From contig NZ_FOOX01000014.1 of the NCBI RefSeq assembly GCF_900113335.1, forward strand, positions 1 to 64,000: DNA of 64,000 bases, written 5' to 3'. This DNA comes from Desulfotruncus arcticus DSM 17038 (GTDB lineage Bacteria; Bacillota; Desulfotomaculia; Desulfotomaculales; Desulfallaceae). This document shows positions 34,334 through 42,547 of the stretch, one piece after another. The notes under the pieces were generated by a model, which worked only from the letters and a program-made list of their open reading frames with translations, did not search any database and was not told where the DNA came from. Position numbers and translations under genes: made by a program. Position 1 is the first letter of the stretch; every line of letters begins with the position of its first letter.

Positions 34334-35848
34334 ATGGTTAACAATCAACGTGAAGAGTGGGGTACCCGAGTTGGCTATATATTGGCGGCTATGGGTATGG
34401 CCATCGGCACCGGCAACATTTGGCGCTTCCCCAGGATGGTTGCGGAAAACGGCGGCGGGTCATTTTTAATTGGCTGGGCTATATTCTTGTTCCTGTGGTC
34501 TTTCCCGCTGATTATGGTGGAAATGGTGGTAGGACGTAAAACCAGGTTGGGTACCACAGGTTCTTTCAGAGATTTTGTGGGTCGTAAATATACCTGGATG
34601 GGTGGATTCATTACCTGGGTTTGCATATTTATTACCTTTTACTATTCAGTGGTGGTTGGCTGGACTATTAAATATGCCTCATTGGCTATTGGCGGCGCCT
34701 TTCATTCGGGAGTCGACACCAATAAATTATGGGAGACATTCACCACCAATCCCGCCCAAACGATCAGCTTTCACTTTATGGCCATAGTTTTAAGCGGCAT
34801 AGTGGTATACTTTGGGGTTAAACGCGGTATTGAAGCTGCAAGTAAATTTCTTTTACCGGCATTATTTGTATTGCTGATAGTTGCAGTTATCAAATCCCTC
34901 AGTTTGGACGGGGCCATGGCCGGCTTGGCCTACATGTTTACCCCCGATCCGGCTTATCTGGTTAAAGCCGATACATGGCTGCAGGCTCTGTCACAGTCGG
35001 CCTGGTCTACCGGAGCCGGTTGGGGCTTGTATGCGACTTATGCCATCTACACCAGGAAAAAAGAGGATATTGCCCAAAATGCTCTAACAGCAGGTATGGG
35101 TAACAACACGGTGGAACTGCTGGCAGGGATGGCCATTATCCCGGCCATTTTCGCTCTGGCTCCGTCGGCTGAATATATGCACCAGGCGATGAGCTCTGGT
35201 AATACCGGTATAACCTTCATCTATATGGCGCAGCTTTTCGGTAAAATGCCCGGCGGTTACTTTATGTCTGTGGTATTCTTCATCGCTCTGGCTTTTGCCG
35301 CAATATCGTCACTGATCGCCATGGTGGAGTTTGCCACCAGGAACTTTATGGACTTTGGCATGGACAGGCATAGAGCTATTGTATGGGTTGTTGCCGTGTG
35401 CTTTTTGATGGGCATCCCTTCCGCCATCAGCATGGATATTTTTAACAACCAGGACTGGGTTTGGGGTATCGGCCTGTTGTTCAGCTGCCTCTTCTATGCC
35501 ATAGCCGCGATCCAATACGGGGTTGAAAAAATGCGTGACGAAGACGTCAACCCGGTCAGCGATATTAAATTGGGCAACTGGTTTGTTTTCTCCATCAAGT
35601 ACTGCATCCCGGTAATATTTGTGTTTTTCCTGGGTTGGTGGTTGTGGCAGGCGGTTACCTGGTACCCCGACAACTGGTGGGATCCCAAGGAAGTATTCAG
35701 TGTAGGTACCATTGTCGTACAGGTTGTCTTTGCGTTTGCGGTAGTAGGTATATTAAACGGCTGGTTTAACAAAATGATTAAGCGCCCCTATGGTAGCCAG
35801 ATGGCTGATAGCGGCAAGCAAAACGCCAAACTTGGGAGGGGTATGTAA
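34334..35848 (+). CDS. Sodium-dependent NSS-family amino-acid symporter
   Basis: 504 residues from the ATG at 34334, 11 bases after AAGGAGG. About 11-12 membrane spans. The first span is the NSS signature GYILAAMGMAIGTGNIWRFP, where the main-chain and Asn ligands of the sodium sites lie, and FAAISSLIAMVEFATRNFMD is the span-8 region. It imports an amino acid with Na+. The one-base overlap with a 35-residue gene matches the MetP-MetS pairs for methionine/alanine uptake, so this is probably the large subunit of such a system. Confidence 0.92.
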   Translation: MVNNQREEWGTRVGYILAAMGMAIGTGNIWRFPRMVAENGGGSFLIGWAIFLFLWSFPLIMVEMVVGRKTRLGTTGSFRDFVGRKYTWMGGFITWVCIFITFYYSVVVGWTIKYASLAIGGAFHSGVDTNKLWETFTTNPAQTISFHFMAIVLSGIVVYFGVKRGIEAASKFLLPALFVLLIVAVIKSLSLDGAMAGLAYMFTPDPAYLVKADTWLQALSQSAWSTGAGWGLYATYAIYTRKKEDIAQNALTAGMGNNTVELLAGMAIIPAIFALAPSAEYMHQAMSSGNTGITFIYMAQLFGKMPGGYFMSVVFFIALAFAAISSLIAMVEFATRNFMDFGMDRHRAIVWVVAVCFLMGIPSAISMDIFNNQDWVWGIGLLFSCLFYAIAAIQYGVEKMRDEDVNPVSDIKLGNWFVFSIKYCIPVIFVFFLGWWLWQAVTWYPDNWWDPKEVFSVGTIVVQVVFAFAVVGILNGWFNKMIKRPYGSQMADSGKQNAKLGRGM

Positions 35849-35955
35849 TGGATTACCAATTTACCGGTGTAACCATTATCATGATGATTATCATTTTAGG
35901 GACCTTTATGGGTGGATTTTTATATTTTATTACCAAGGCCCTTAGAAGCAAATAA
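35848..35955 (+). CDS. metS: MetS-like small subunit of the NSS transporter (35 residues)
   Basis: The ATG overlaps the symporter TAA by one base, and GGGAGGGG lies 8 bases upstream inside the symporter gene. The product is a single membrane helix (TGVTIIMMIIILGTFMGGFL) with a short basic tail ending TKALRSK. Known MetS-family partners are one-helix proteins of about 30-60 residues with this topology, required by some NSS transporters. Its size makes it easy to miss. Function by position and topology only. Confidence 0.75.
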   Translation: MDYQFTGVTIIMMIIILGTFMGGFLYFITKALRSK

Positions 35956-36000
35956 TTATAAAGATTAACTTAATTATCGTTTATCTCGTTAACCGCCGCT

Positions 36001-36093
36001 AAGACTCCCGCCTCTACAGGCGGGAGTTAAACGGCGATAAACTCGAAATAAGTGCGACTAAGGTTCAGGTGGGGTCAAAACCCCACCTGAACC
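36001..36093 (+). repeat. Palindromic element, copy B
   Basis: AAGACTCCCGCC/GGCGGGAGTT (36001-36027) followed by GGTTCAGGTGGGGT/ACCCCACCTGAACC (36062-36093, 14-bp perfect stem). The middle stretch CTCGAAATAAGTGCGACTAA is repeated, reverse-complemented, in copy C at 46.8 kb. Compared with copy A the first stem keeps pairing while the bases differ. It lies between the metS-like gene and the next regulated promoter. Confidence 0.75.
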
Positions 36094-36182
36094 AAGTCTT
36101 CTTTATTGGTCGGGCCACATTAAAAACAATTTTACTGAAAAATTTTCGTGCCGGGCAGGAAAATTCGTATTAATGTGGAAAA

Positions 36183-36245
36183 TTGTTTAAAGTGGTCTGA
36201 CCAGTATATTTTTTTTCGCTGCGTTGGATTACGATGGTCCGACCA
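36183..36245 (+). promoter_or_regulatory. Promoter of the flavoenzyme operon with GntR boxes 3 and 4
   Basis: TTGTTT (36183) and TATATT (36205) are 16 bases apart, with TGGTCTGACCA (36193-36203) filling the spacer. A second box, TGGTCCGACCA (36235-36245), lies about 25 bases downstream of the -10, in the transcribed region. Two phased sites over the promoter would give tight repression. Confidence 0.65.
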
Positions 36246-36279
36246 ATTTAACGACTTTTATTTTGTTCCTTATAGACCA

Positions 36280-36388
36280 CCATGGCACCGGTGCGGCACC
36301 AGCAGAGGATGAAAAATGGATACCGTAGGCAAGGTGATCCGGTGGTTCCCGGAGTAAGCGCAGCACTGGATGCGCTATCATCCATAAA
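36280..36388 (+). repeat. Dispersed ~100-bp repeat, copy 2
   Basis: Near-identical to the minus strand of 7988-8095. It lies in the leader of the flavoenzyme gene and points the same way. The shared core includes GGCACCA-CA-AGGATGAAAA and GGTGATCCGGTGGTTCCCGG. The 480-base gap (35956-36439) is accounted for by copy B of the palindromic element, the promoter, and this repeat. Confidence 0.75.
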
Positions 36389-36439
36389 TAAGTGGAGCCG
36401 GGCATATAGACTGTCATGAAAAATAACGGGGAGGTTATT

Positions 36440-37633
36440 ATGATTAAGAAGTATGATTTGATTATTGTAGGCGGCGGGATCATGGCGTCAAGTTTAGCCT
36501 ATAACCTGCGCAAAGACGGATATACCGGAAGCATTGTTGTTTTTGAAAAAGACCGCATGTATGAATATTCTTCCACTCCACGCTGTTACGGAGGATTCCG
36601 TCAAACATTCAGTATTCCGGGAAATATACAAATGTCCAAGCTTAGTTTGCAAGTACTGAAAAATTTTGAAAAGGAAATGGCTCTGGATGATGAACCGGCA
36701 GTAATTGATTTTAAACAACATGGTTATTTATATTTAGCTAATGAGCAAGCGTTATCCCTGTTAAAAGAAAACATGAAGGTGCAGAAAAGTTATGATGTAA
36801 ATGTACAATTACTAACCCCTGAAGAAACAAAATCTTTAGTCCCGGAGCTGAATGTTGATGATTTGGCGGGTGCCGTTTTTGATGTGGAAGGCGGTAATGC
36901 CGATCCTTATTCCGTCCTGCAATGGTATGTGAGACATGCTAAACGATTGGGAGTGGAGTACGTTTACGAGAAGGTTCAAGCCCTTTTAACCGATGGACTT
37001 CATCAAGTAAAGGGTGTGAAATTGGAAACCGGCGCAGAATATCATGCACCAATTGTGGTAAATGCAGCCGGAGCCTGGTCCGGTGAAATAAGTAAGACAA
37101 TGGGGGTAGATATACCGGTTCGTCCTTATCGTAAGCAAGTTTATTGTGTCGACTTGGCCGTGCCGTTTAAAACAGACATCCCATTTGTTTTTGACTATTT
37201 AGGCACCTACTTCCAGGGTGAAGGACTTAAAGTAATTATCGGTTCGCGCGAGGGATCTAATGAGACAGAGCAACAAGATTACAGCTTCAATTTTGATTTT
37301 ACTTTAGATAGATCATATTTTAACGAAGAAGTTTGGCCTTTATTAGCCGAACGCTCTCCTAATTTCGATCAATTAAAGTTGGAAACAGGTTGGGCCGGTC
37401 TTTATGAATATAATTATATAGATCATAACGCGATCATTGGTAAGCATCCCGATATGAATGGTTATTATTTACTCACCGGTTTTAGCGGTCATGGCTTTCA
37501 ACAAGCACCTGCGGCCGGTAAAGCGTTATCGGAACTGATCCGTTTAGGGAAATACGAGACGATAGATTTAACTCCATTTTCTATTACCCGGTTTGCGGAA
37601 AATCAATTGTTATTGGAGAGTGAGGTATATTAA
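36440..37633 (+). CDS. FAD-dependent DAO-family amine/amino-acid oxidoreductase
   Basis: 397 residues from the ATG at 36440, after GGGGAGG. FAD-binding IIVGGGIMASSLAYNLRKDG at the N-terminus and GYYLLTGFSGHGFQQAPAAGKALSE near the C-terminus place it in the DadA/sarcosine-oxidase-beta/glycine-oxidase fold. It lacks a covalent-flavin cysteine motif I can identify. Because a four-cluster ferredoxin follows at once, electrons from C-N bond oxidation would probably go to ferredoxin rather than oxygen. The substrate is an amino or imino acid (D-amino acid, N-methyl amino acid or proline-like). Confidence 0.85.
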   Translation: MIKKYDLIIVGGGIMASSLAYNLRKDGYTGSIVVFEKDRMYEYSSTPRCYGGFRQTFSIPGNIQMSKLSLQVLKNFEKEMALDDEPAVIDFKQHGYLYLANEQALSLLKENMKVQKSYDVNVQLLTPEETKSLVPELNVDDLAGAVFDVEGGNADPYSVLQWYVRHAKRLGVEYVYEKVQALLTDGLHQVKGVKLETGAEYHAPIVVNAAGAWSGEISKTMGVDIPVRPYRKQVYCVDLAVPFKTDIPFVFDYLGTYFQGEGLKVIIGSREGSNETEQQDYSFNFDFTLDRSYFNEEVWPLLAERSPNFDQLKLETGWAGLYEYNYIDHNAIIGKHPDMNGYYLLTGFSGHGFQQAPAAGKALSELIRLGKYETIDLTPFSITRFAENQLLLESEVY

Positions 37634-37637
37634 TCGA

Positions 37638-38033
37638 ATGGTGAAAGTATTAAGGACAAAACCGGAACTTTGCACAGAGTGTTATAAGTGTGAAGAAATA
37701 TGCTCCACTAACTTTACCAAAAGCATTAACAAAGAATTATCGGCCATTAAAATAGGCGCCAGGTCACAGGATACCGGCCTGGTTTCTATCGTGGCCTGTG
37801 ACCAGTGCGGCAATTGTATTGAAGTATGTCCCGTGCAGGCGATCTACAGGGCCAAGAATGGTACGGTGCTGATCAGAAAAAGTGAGTGCGTGGGCTGCTA
37901 TTCCTGTGTTGGCTTTTGCCCCGCCGGGGCCATGCAAAAACACTTAAGCATGGATGAGCCATATAAATGCATCGCTTGCGGCAAATGTGCCAAGGAATGT
38001 CCGGCCCGGGCTTTATATATAGAAGAAATTTAG
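37638..38033 (+). CDS. Four-cluster ferredoxin-type electron transfer protein
   Basis: 131 residues from the ATG at 37638. Four [4Fe-4S] motifs: CTECYKCEEICS, CDQCGNCIEVCPV, CVGCYSCVGFCPA and CIACGKCAKECPA. This is the HycB/DmsB-like layout seen in small subunits that accompany aldehyde ferredoxin oxidoreductases. It lies between the flavoenzyme (4 bases upstream) and AOR (31 bases downstream) and is the natural electron collector of both. Confidence 0.9.
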   Translation: MVKVLRTKPELCTECYKCEEICSTNFTKSINKELSAIKIGARSQDTGLVSIVACDQCGNCIEVCPVQAIYRAKNGTVLIRKSECVGCYSCVGFCPAGAMQKHLSMDEPYKCIACGKCAKECPARALYIEEI

Positions 38034-38064
38034 TTGGATTTGATCAAGAAGGAGGCGATAATCC

Positions 38065-40206
38065 ATGAGTATACCCCGCAAAGTCATAGCAACTTTTAAT
38101 TATGAGATACCGGCGATTGACAAAGGATACGCTAATCAAACGCTTTATGTAAACTTAGCTGATCATACAATTAATAGCAAGCCTGTGACCGACCAAATGA
38201 AGGATATTTTTATCGGTGGCCGGGGCTTCGGACTATACTACCTGTGGCGCGCTGTAACGGGGGATACCAAGTGGAATGACCCGGAAAATGAAATTATTAT
38301 CTCCAGCGGACCAATTGGCGGGATTACCCAGTATCCGGGTGCAGGAAAATCCCTGGTAGTAACATTGTCCCCAACAACCGGTTCGGTGATAGACAGCAAC
38401 GTTGGTGGCTACTTTGGTCCCTATTTGAAATTTTCCGGCTGGGATGCCATAGAAATACAGGGTAAAGCGGCAAAAGACGTGGTTATTTATATAGACGGCG
38501 ATACCGGCACGGTAAGCATTGAGGAAGTAACTTTAGAGGATGTAAACAGCCATATGTTAGCTGATCAGCTAACTGAGCTGTACGCCGGATCAGACAATAA
38601 TAAAAAGAATGTTTCTGTAGTTTCCGCAGGTATTGGCGCCGACAATTCACTTTGGGGCGTGCTTAATTTTTCGTTTTATGACCTTCGGAGAAAGTCTGTT
38701 AGGCTGAAGCAAGCGGGTCGCGGCGGCACGGGCACAGTCTTCAGAAACAAAAAAATCAGGGCGCTGGTGGTCAAATACAGCGGGCTTAAGGGTTATTCCA
38801 ACAACCCGGCGGATAAAGAGCGTATATGCCAAACCGGCATCAAGATGCACAGGGAAATTGCCACGCTGGATGACAAACAAAATAAAATGCGCAGGAAAGG
38901 TACTGCACACCTGGCCCCCATTATGCGCGAGTATGACTTGATACCAACCTTGAATTTCAAGTTCGGTTCCCACCCCGAAGCTTATAAGGTTACCGACGGG
39001 TGGATAGACCGGTTTACGCACACCGGGACCGATGGCTGTTGGTATGGCTGCACGCTTGGCTGCGCCAAGGTTGTGGAAAAATACGAGCTTAAAACGGGCC
39101 CCTATAAAGGGCGCAAAGTTTTGGTCGACGGCCCGGAATATGAGACCATAGCCGGGTTGGGGACCAATCTTGGCATATTTGATGATGATTATGTACTGGA
39201 GGGGAACTTCTACTGCGACACGTATGGCATTGATACTATTTCTTTCGGAACAGGCACTGCTTTTATCATGGAATGTTACGAAAAGGGCATTATCAATAAG
39301 GATATTACCGGCGGGCTGGAACTTAATTTTGGTAACGCTGAAGCCGCTATGGAACTGCTGCACCAAATTGCCCGAGGTGAAGGTTTTGGTAAAATAGCCG
39401 GCCTCGGCATCCGGCGGATGAAAAGGTTATTTGCTGCAAAATATCAGGCCGACCCTGAATTCCTGCAGGATATTGGGATGGAAGTAAAAGGTCTGGAGTA
39501 TTCCGAATATGTAACCAAAGAGTCCCTGGCCCAGCAGGGCGGTTACGGGTTGGGCAATAAAGGCGCCCACCACGACGAAGCATGGCTTATTTTCATGGAT
39601 ATGGTTCTCAATCAGATACCAACCTTTGAAGACAAGGCGGAGGCGCTGCATTACTTCCCCATGCTGCGCACCTGGTTCGGTCTCAACGGGTTGTGTAAAC
39701 TGCCCTGGAACGATATAGTGCCGGCGGATAATGCAGATACTGAGGAACCTGAAAAAGTACCGGAACACATAGAAAACTATGTCGACCTGTTTTCCGGGGT
39801 TACCGGCCGGGAAATAACCAAAGACGGCCTGAAGTCTCAGTCCGAGGCCATATATAACTTCCAGCGGGTCTTTAACCTGAAGATGGGTTACGGAACCAGG
39901 GAACATGATGCTGTTCCTTACCGTTCTGTTGGACCGGTTACCGTGGAAGAATACGAATCCCGCGCCGACCGCTACGACCAACAGCTGAAAGATAACATGG
40001 GCTTTGACCCCGCGGGCAAAACCACGGCAGAGAAAATAAAGGCTTTGCGGCAATACAAGGAAGAACAGTATGAAAAACTGGCGGATGCCGTTTATAAGCG
40101 GCGCGGCTGGACAATGAACGGTATCCCGACTTTGGAGACGCTGAAAAGGTTAAGGATTGATTTCCCCGATGTAATTGAAGTGGTAAAGGAACACCTCAGC
40201 GCATAA
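38065..40206 (+). CDS. aor: Aldehyde ferredoxin oxidoreductase (tungsten/molybdopterin)
   Basis: 713 residues, longer than the 600-residue Pyrococcus AOR. It oxidises aldehydes to acids (or the reverse) with ferredoxin. The N-terminal domain starts NQTLYVNLADHTINSKPVTD and IFIGGRGFGLYYLWR; the pterin-binding region follows with ISSGPIGGITQYPGAGKSLV. Cluster cysteines are suggested in GCWYGCTLGCAKV and the later GLNGLCKLPW. About 100 extra C-terminal residues are helical (AEKIKALRQYKEEQYEKLAD). A GGAGG site precedes the ATG. A MoaD-like gene directly follows, as is common for AOR genes. Confidence 0.92.
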   Translation: MSIPRKVIATFNYEIPAIDKGYANQTLYVNLADHTINSKPVTDQMKDIFIGGRGFGLYYLWRAVTGDTKWNDPENEIIISSGPIGGITQYPGAGKSLVVTLSPTTGSVIDSNVGGYFGPYLKFSGWDAIEIQGKAAKDVVIYIDGDTGTVSIEEVTLEDVNSHMLADQLTELYAGSDNNKKNVSVVSAGIGADNSLWGVLNFSFYDLRRKSVRLKQAGRGGTGTVFRNKKIRALVVKYSGLKGYSNNPADKERICQTGIKMHREIATLDDKQNKMRRKGTAHLAPIMREYDLIPTLNFKFGSHPEAYKVTDGWIDRFTHTGTDGCWYGCTLGCAKVVEKYELKTGPYKGRKVLVDGPEYETIAGLGTNLGIFDDDYVLEGNFYCDTYGIDTISFGTGTAFIMECYEKGIINKDITGGLELNFGNAEAAMELLHQIARGEGFGKIAGLGIRRMKRLFAAKYQADPEFLQDIGMEVKGLEYSEYVTKESLAQQGGYGLGNKGAHHDEAWLIFMDMVLNQIPTFEDKAEALHYFPMLRTWFGLNGLCKLPWNDIVPADNADTEEPEKVPEHIENYVDLFSGVTGREITKDGLKSQSEAIYNFQRVFNLKMGYGTREHDAVPYRSVGPVTVEEYESRADRYDQQLKDNMGFDPAGKTTAEKIKALRQYKEEQYEKLADAVYKRRGWTMNGIPTLETLKRLRIDFPDVIEVVKEHLSA

Positions 40207-40251
40207 GGCGATTATAAAGTGTATGCTTTTTATCAGTGGAGTTGGATTAAC

Positions 40252-40488
40252 TTGCAAATAACTTTACGGGCAACGGGAATAATTCGTGAAAAGTTCCCCA
40301 ACAAGCAGGAAAAAATTGTCGTTATGCTGGATGAACCCTTGTCAGTGCAGCAAATATTGACTGATCAGCTGGGGATCGACGTAGCCGGCCTGGCGGCGAT
40401 TATTGTAAACGGCCAATGCAGGAGAAGGGATTATCTGCCTGTTGATGGGGATGTGGTAACTCTTGTGCCCCCTCTCGGCGGGGGGTAA
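40252..40488 (+). CDS. MoaD/ThiS-family sulfur carrier
   Basis: 78 residues from a TTG ten bases after TGGAG. It has the ubiquitin-like pattern ending in TLVPPLGGG, whose C-terminal Gly-Gly is the site of thiocarboxylate formation. It supplies dithiolene sulfur to molybdopterin, here presumably for the tungsto-pterin of the AOR encoded just upstream. A longer product from an earlier GTG (40219) would add 11 residues without similarity. Confidence 0.8.
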   Translation: MQITLRATGIIREKFPNKQEKIVVMLDEPLSVQQILTDQLGIDVAGLAAIIVNGQCRRRDYLPVDGDVVTLVPPLGGG

Positions 40489-40586
40489 GCTCGGGGTTGT
40501 GCCTGGCATCGGCGCATGGGGGACACACCCAGGCGTATAAATACCCATAATTTATTGCCGGGGCATCGAAATAAAGTATTGAAAAA

Positions 40587-40620
40587 CGCGCACCGAGGGA
40601 ATTGACTGTGCGCGCCTTTC
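40587..40620 (+). terminator. Hairpin between moaD and glutamate dehydrogenase
   Basis: CGCGCAC and GTGCGCG form a 7-bp perfect stem with a 14-base loop, followed by CCTTTCTT. It is only 21 bases before the gdh start, so it may reduce read-through into gdh rather than end the operon completely. Confidence 0.55.
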
Positions 40621-40641
40621 TTATGGAGGGGACTGTATTAA

Positions 40642-41886
40642 ATGAATAATACCGCTTTGGGGATAGCTTTGGCTCAACTGGAGGAGGCCGCCAATATTGC
40701 CGGGCTGCAGCCGGAAACGCTGGCCATGTTATGTGAGCCGCAACGAGTGTTGATTGTTAATTTCCCCGTCAAGCTGGATAGCGGGAAAACTATTTTCTTT
40801 ACCGGATACAGGGTGCACCATAATCATGCCTTGGGGCAAATCCAAGGGGGAACTCGATTCAGCCCCGATGAAACTTTAGATGACATCAAGGCGCTGGCGA
40901 TGTGGATGACGGTTAAGAATTCACTTAACGGCATCCCCGCCGGCGGCGGCAAAGGCGGAGTGCGCTGTGATCCCGGGGTCCTTTCGGAAGCCGAATTGGA
41001 ACGGGTGTGCCGGGCTTATATAAGGTCAATTGCTCCCTTGATCGGACCCGGTGTGGATTTTCCCGGCGCTGATATCGGGACGGGGGCCGACACCCAAAGC
41101 TGGATGTTGGATGAATGGGAACAGGTCCACGGTATGCGCCATGAGCCTTCCGCGGTTAGCGGCAAAGCGGTTGCTTTAGGCGGCTCCCAGGGCAGGGCTG
41201 CGGCAACGGGACTCGGGGTAAGCCTTGCCGTGCGTGAGACCTGCAAGGCAACAGGCTGGGATATTAAAGGCCTGCGCGTGGCTGTTCAGGGCTACGGAAA
41301 AGTTGGTTCGTGGGCGGCCCGGATTCTGGACAGCTTTGGCGCTAAAATTGTGGCGGTAAGCGATGTCCACGGCGCTATCTATAATGAAAACGGGTTTAAT
41401 ATAGCTAAGCTTAACAGTTATATGGAGAAATATAATACTTTAATCGATTTTCCAGGTGCTCAGGCTATGACTAACCTTGAATTGCTGACCTGTCCGTGTG
41501 ATGTATTGATTCCGGCGGCGGTGCAGGGGGTTGTTACTGTTGAGATGGCCTGTAACATTAAAGCCAAATTAGTTGTTGAAGGTGCTAACGGACCCACGAC
41601 GCCTGACGCCGAAAAGATCCTGACCGAGCGGGGCGTTAAGGTGGTTCCGGATATCCTGGCCAACGGGGGAGGAACAGTTATCGCCTACCTGGAAAGGGTA
41701 CAGGGAACATACGGGTATTACTGGGTGGAAAAAGAGGTACACAGGAAATATGACGAGATGTTTACTGAAACCTTTAATATAGTTTACCGGACGGCGGAGG
41801 TTGAAAAGATCAGCATGCGGATGGCTGCCTGGGTGAGGGCTCTGCGCAGGGTGGAAGAAGCCATTAAGGCCAGGGGCTGGGTCTAA
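40642..41886 (+). CDS. gdhA: Glu/Leu/Phe/Val dehydrogenase family (glutamate dehydrogenase)
   Basis: 414 residues, the NAD-type hexameric length. It has the catalytic-lysine motif GIPAGGGKGGVRCDP, the substrate region GPGVDFPGADIGTGADTQSW and the NAD fold GLRVAVQGYGKVGSWAARIL. It interconverts an amino acid with its 2-oxoacid and ammonia. The K-substitution pattern does not let me separate glutamate from branched-chain specificity. In this module it would feed 2-oxoacids or regenerate 2-oxoglutarate for transamination. GGAGGGG precedes the ATG. Confidence 0.9.
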   Translation: MNNTALGIALAQLEEAANIAGLQPETLAMLCEPQRVLIVNFPVKLDSGKTIFFTGYRVHHNHALGQIQGGTRFSPDETLDDIKALAMWMTVKNSLNGIPAGGGKGGVRCDPGVLSEAELERVCRAYIRSIAPLIGPGVDFPGADIGTGADTQSWMLDEWEQVHGMRHEPSAVSGKAVALGGSQGRAAATGLGVSLAVRETCKATGWDIKGLRVAVQGYGKVGSWAARILDSFGAKIVAVSDVHGAIYNENGFNIAKLNSYMEKYNTLIDFPGAQAMTNLELLTCPCDVLIPAAVQGVVTVEMACNIKAKLVVEGANGPTTPDAEKILTERGVKVVPDILANGGGTVIAYLERVQGTYGYYWVEKEVHRKYDEMFTETFNIVYRTAEVEKISMRMAAWVRALRRVEEAIKARGWV

Positions 41887-41929
41887 AACGGGAAAGCTAG
41901 TTGGCAACACGATGCAAAAAACCGGTGCA

Positions 41930-41992
41930 GGGTAACCGGGTCATGGCAAAAGGCGTTATTTACGCCTGAGCCAGGTTTTATGCCGGTTACCC
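41930..41992 (+). terminator. Hairpin after glutamate dehydrogenase
   Basis: GGGTAACCGG and CCGGTTACCC form a 10-bp perfect outer stem, with GGCGT/ACGCC inside. No long T-run follows. It lies between convergent transcripts (gdh on plus, thioesterase on minus), so it could act for both. Confidence 0.5.
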
Positions 41993-42087
41993 TATCACGC
42001 CTTATTCGAAATTGCTAAAGAGTGAGCAAAGATACAGCGTCGTTCTGCGAAGCGGACGCCAATCCTTAGACGCTGCAATGCGTCCGT

Positions 42088-42492
42088 TTATATAACCATG
42101 TAGGTAGCGACGCCAAAGGCTACTAGGTCGCCCTCGCTGTTCCTTATTTCAGCCTGGCCGAATGATATTTTTTTGCCTTTATGAATAATCCGGGCTTCAG
42201 CGACAAGCTCTCCAAGATTAACAGCCTTCAAAAAGTTTACCTTCAACTCAATGGTGGCTTGACTCTCCCCCGGCTTCAAGTAACTCCTGTGGGCCGCCCC
42301 AATGGCGGCGTCGGCCAAAGAAGCAACGGCGCCGCCATGGACCCGGCCGAAAACTTGCGTCAGGTTCCGGCCTGCCTCCAGTTTAACTACCGCTTCTCCG
42401 TTTTTGCTCTGTACAATAGTCATTCCTAACATCTTCCAGTACTCGCCTTGATCCAAAGGGGTACTTTGATCTTGCACTTGTTCCTGATTCAT
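42088..42492 (-). CDS. PaaI-type hotdog thioesterase
   Basis: 134 residues from the ATG at 42492, which has AGGAGGAGC upstream. The hotdog-fold core is VFGRVHGGAVASLADAAIGA, with the His-Gly-Gly motif and the following Asp expected at the active site. It hydrolyses acyl-CoA thioesters. As the last gene of the long minus-strand run, it may release CoA from a product of the 2-oxoacid:ferredoxin oxidoreductase or from dead-end acyl-CoA. Confidence 0.85.
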   Translation of the reverse strand: MNQEQVQDQSTPLDQGEYWKMLGMTIVQSKNGEAVVKLEAGRNLTQVFGRVHGGAVASLADAAIGAAHRSYLKPGESQATIELKVNFLKAVNLGELVAEARIIHKGKKISFGQAEIRNSEGDLVAFGVATYMVI

Positions 42493-42547
42493 AACAGCTG
42501 CTCCTCCTGTACAATGGGCAACCGGAAAAACAATCCGTTTACCTGTT

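Noticed and set aside
38647-39366. 239-codon minus-strand frame within the AOR gene
   Set aside because: It is fully antisense to a clear aldehyde ferredoxin oxidoreductase and has no protein-family character.
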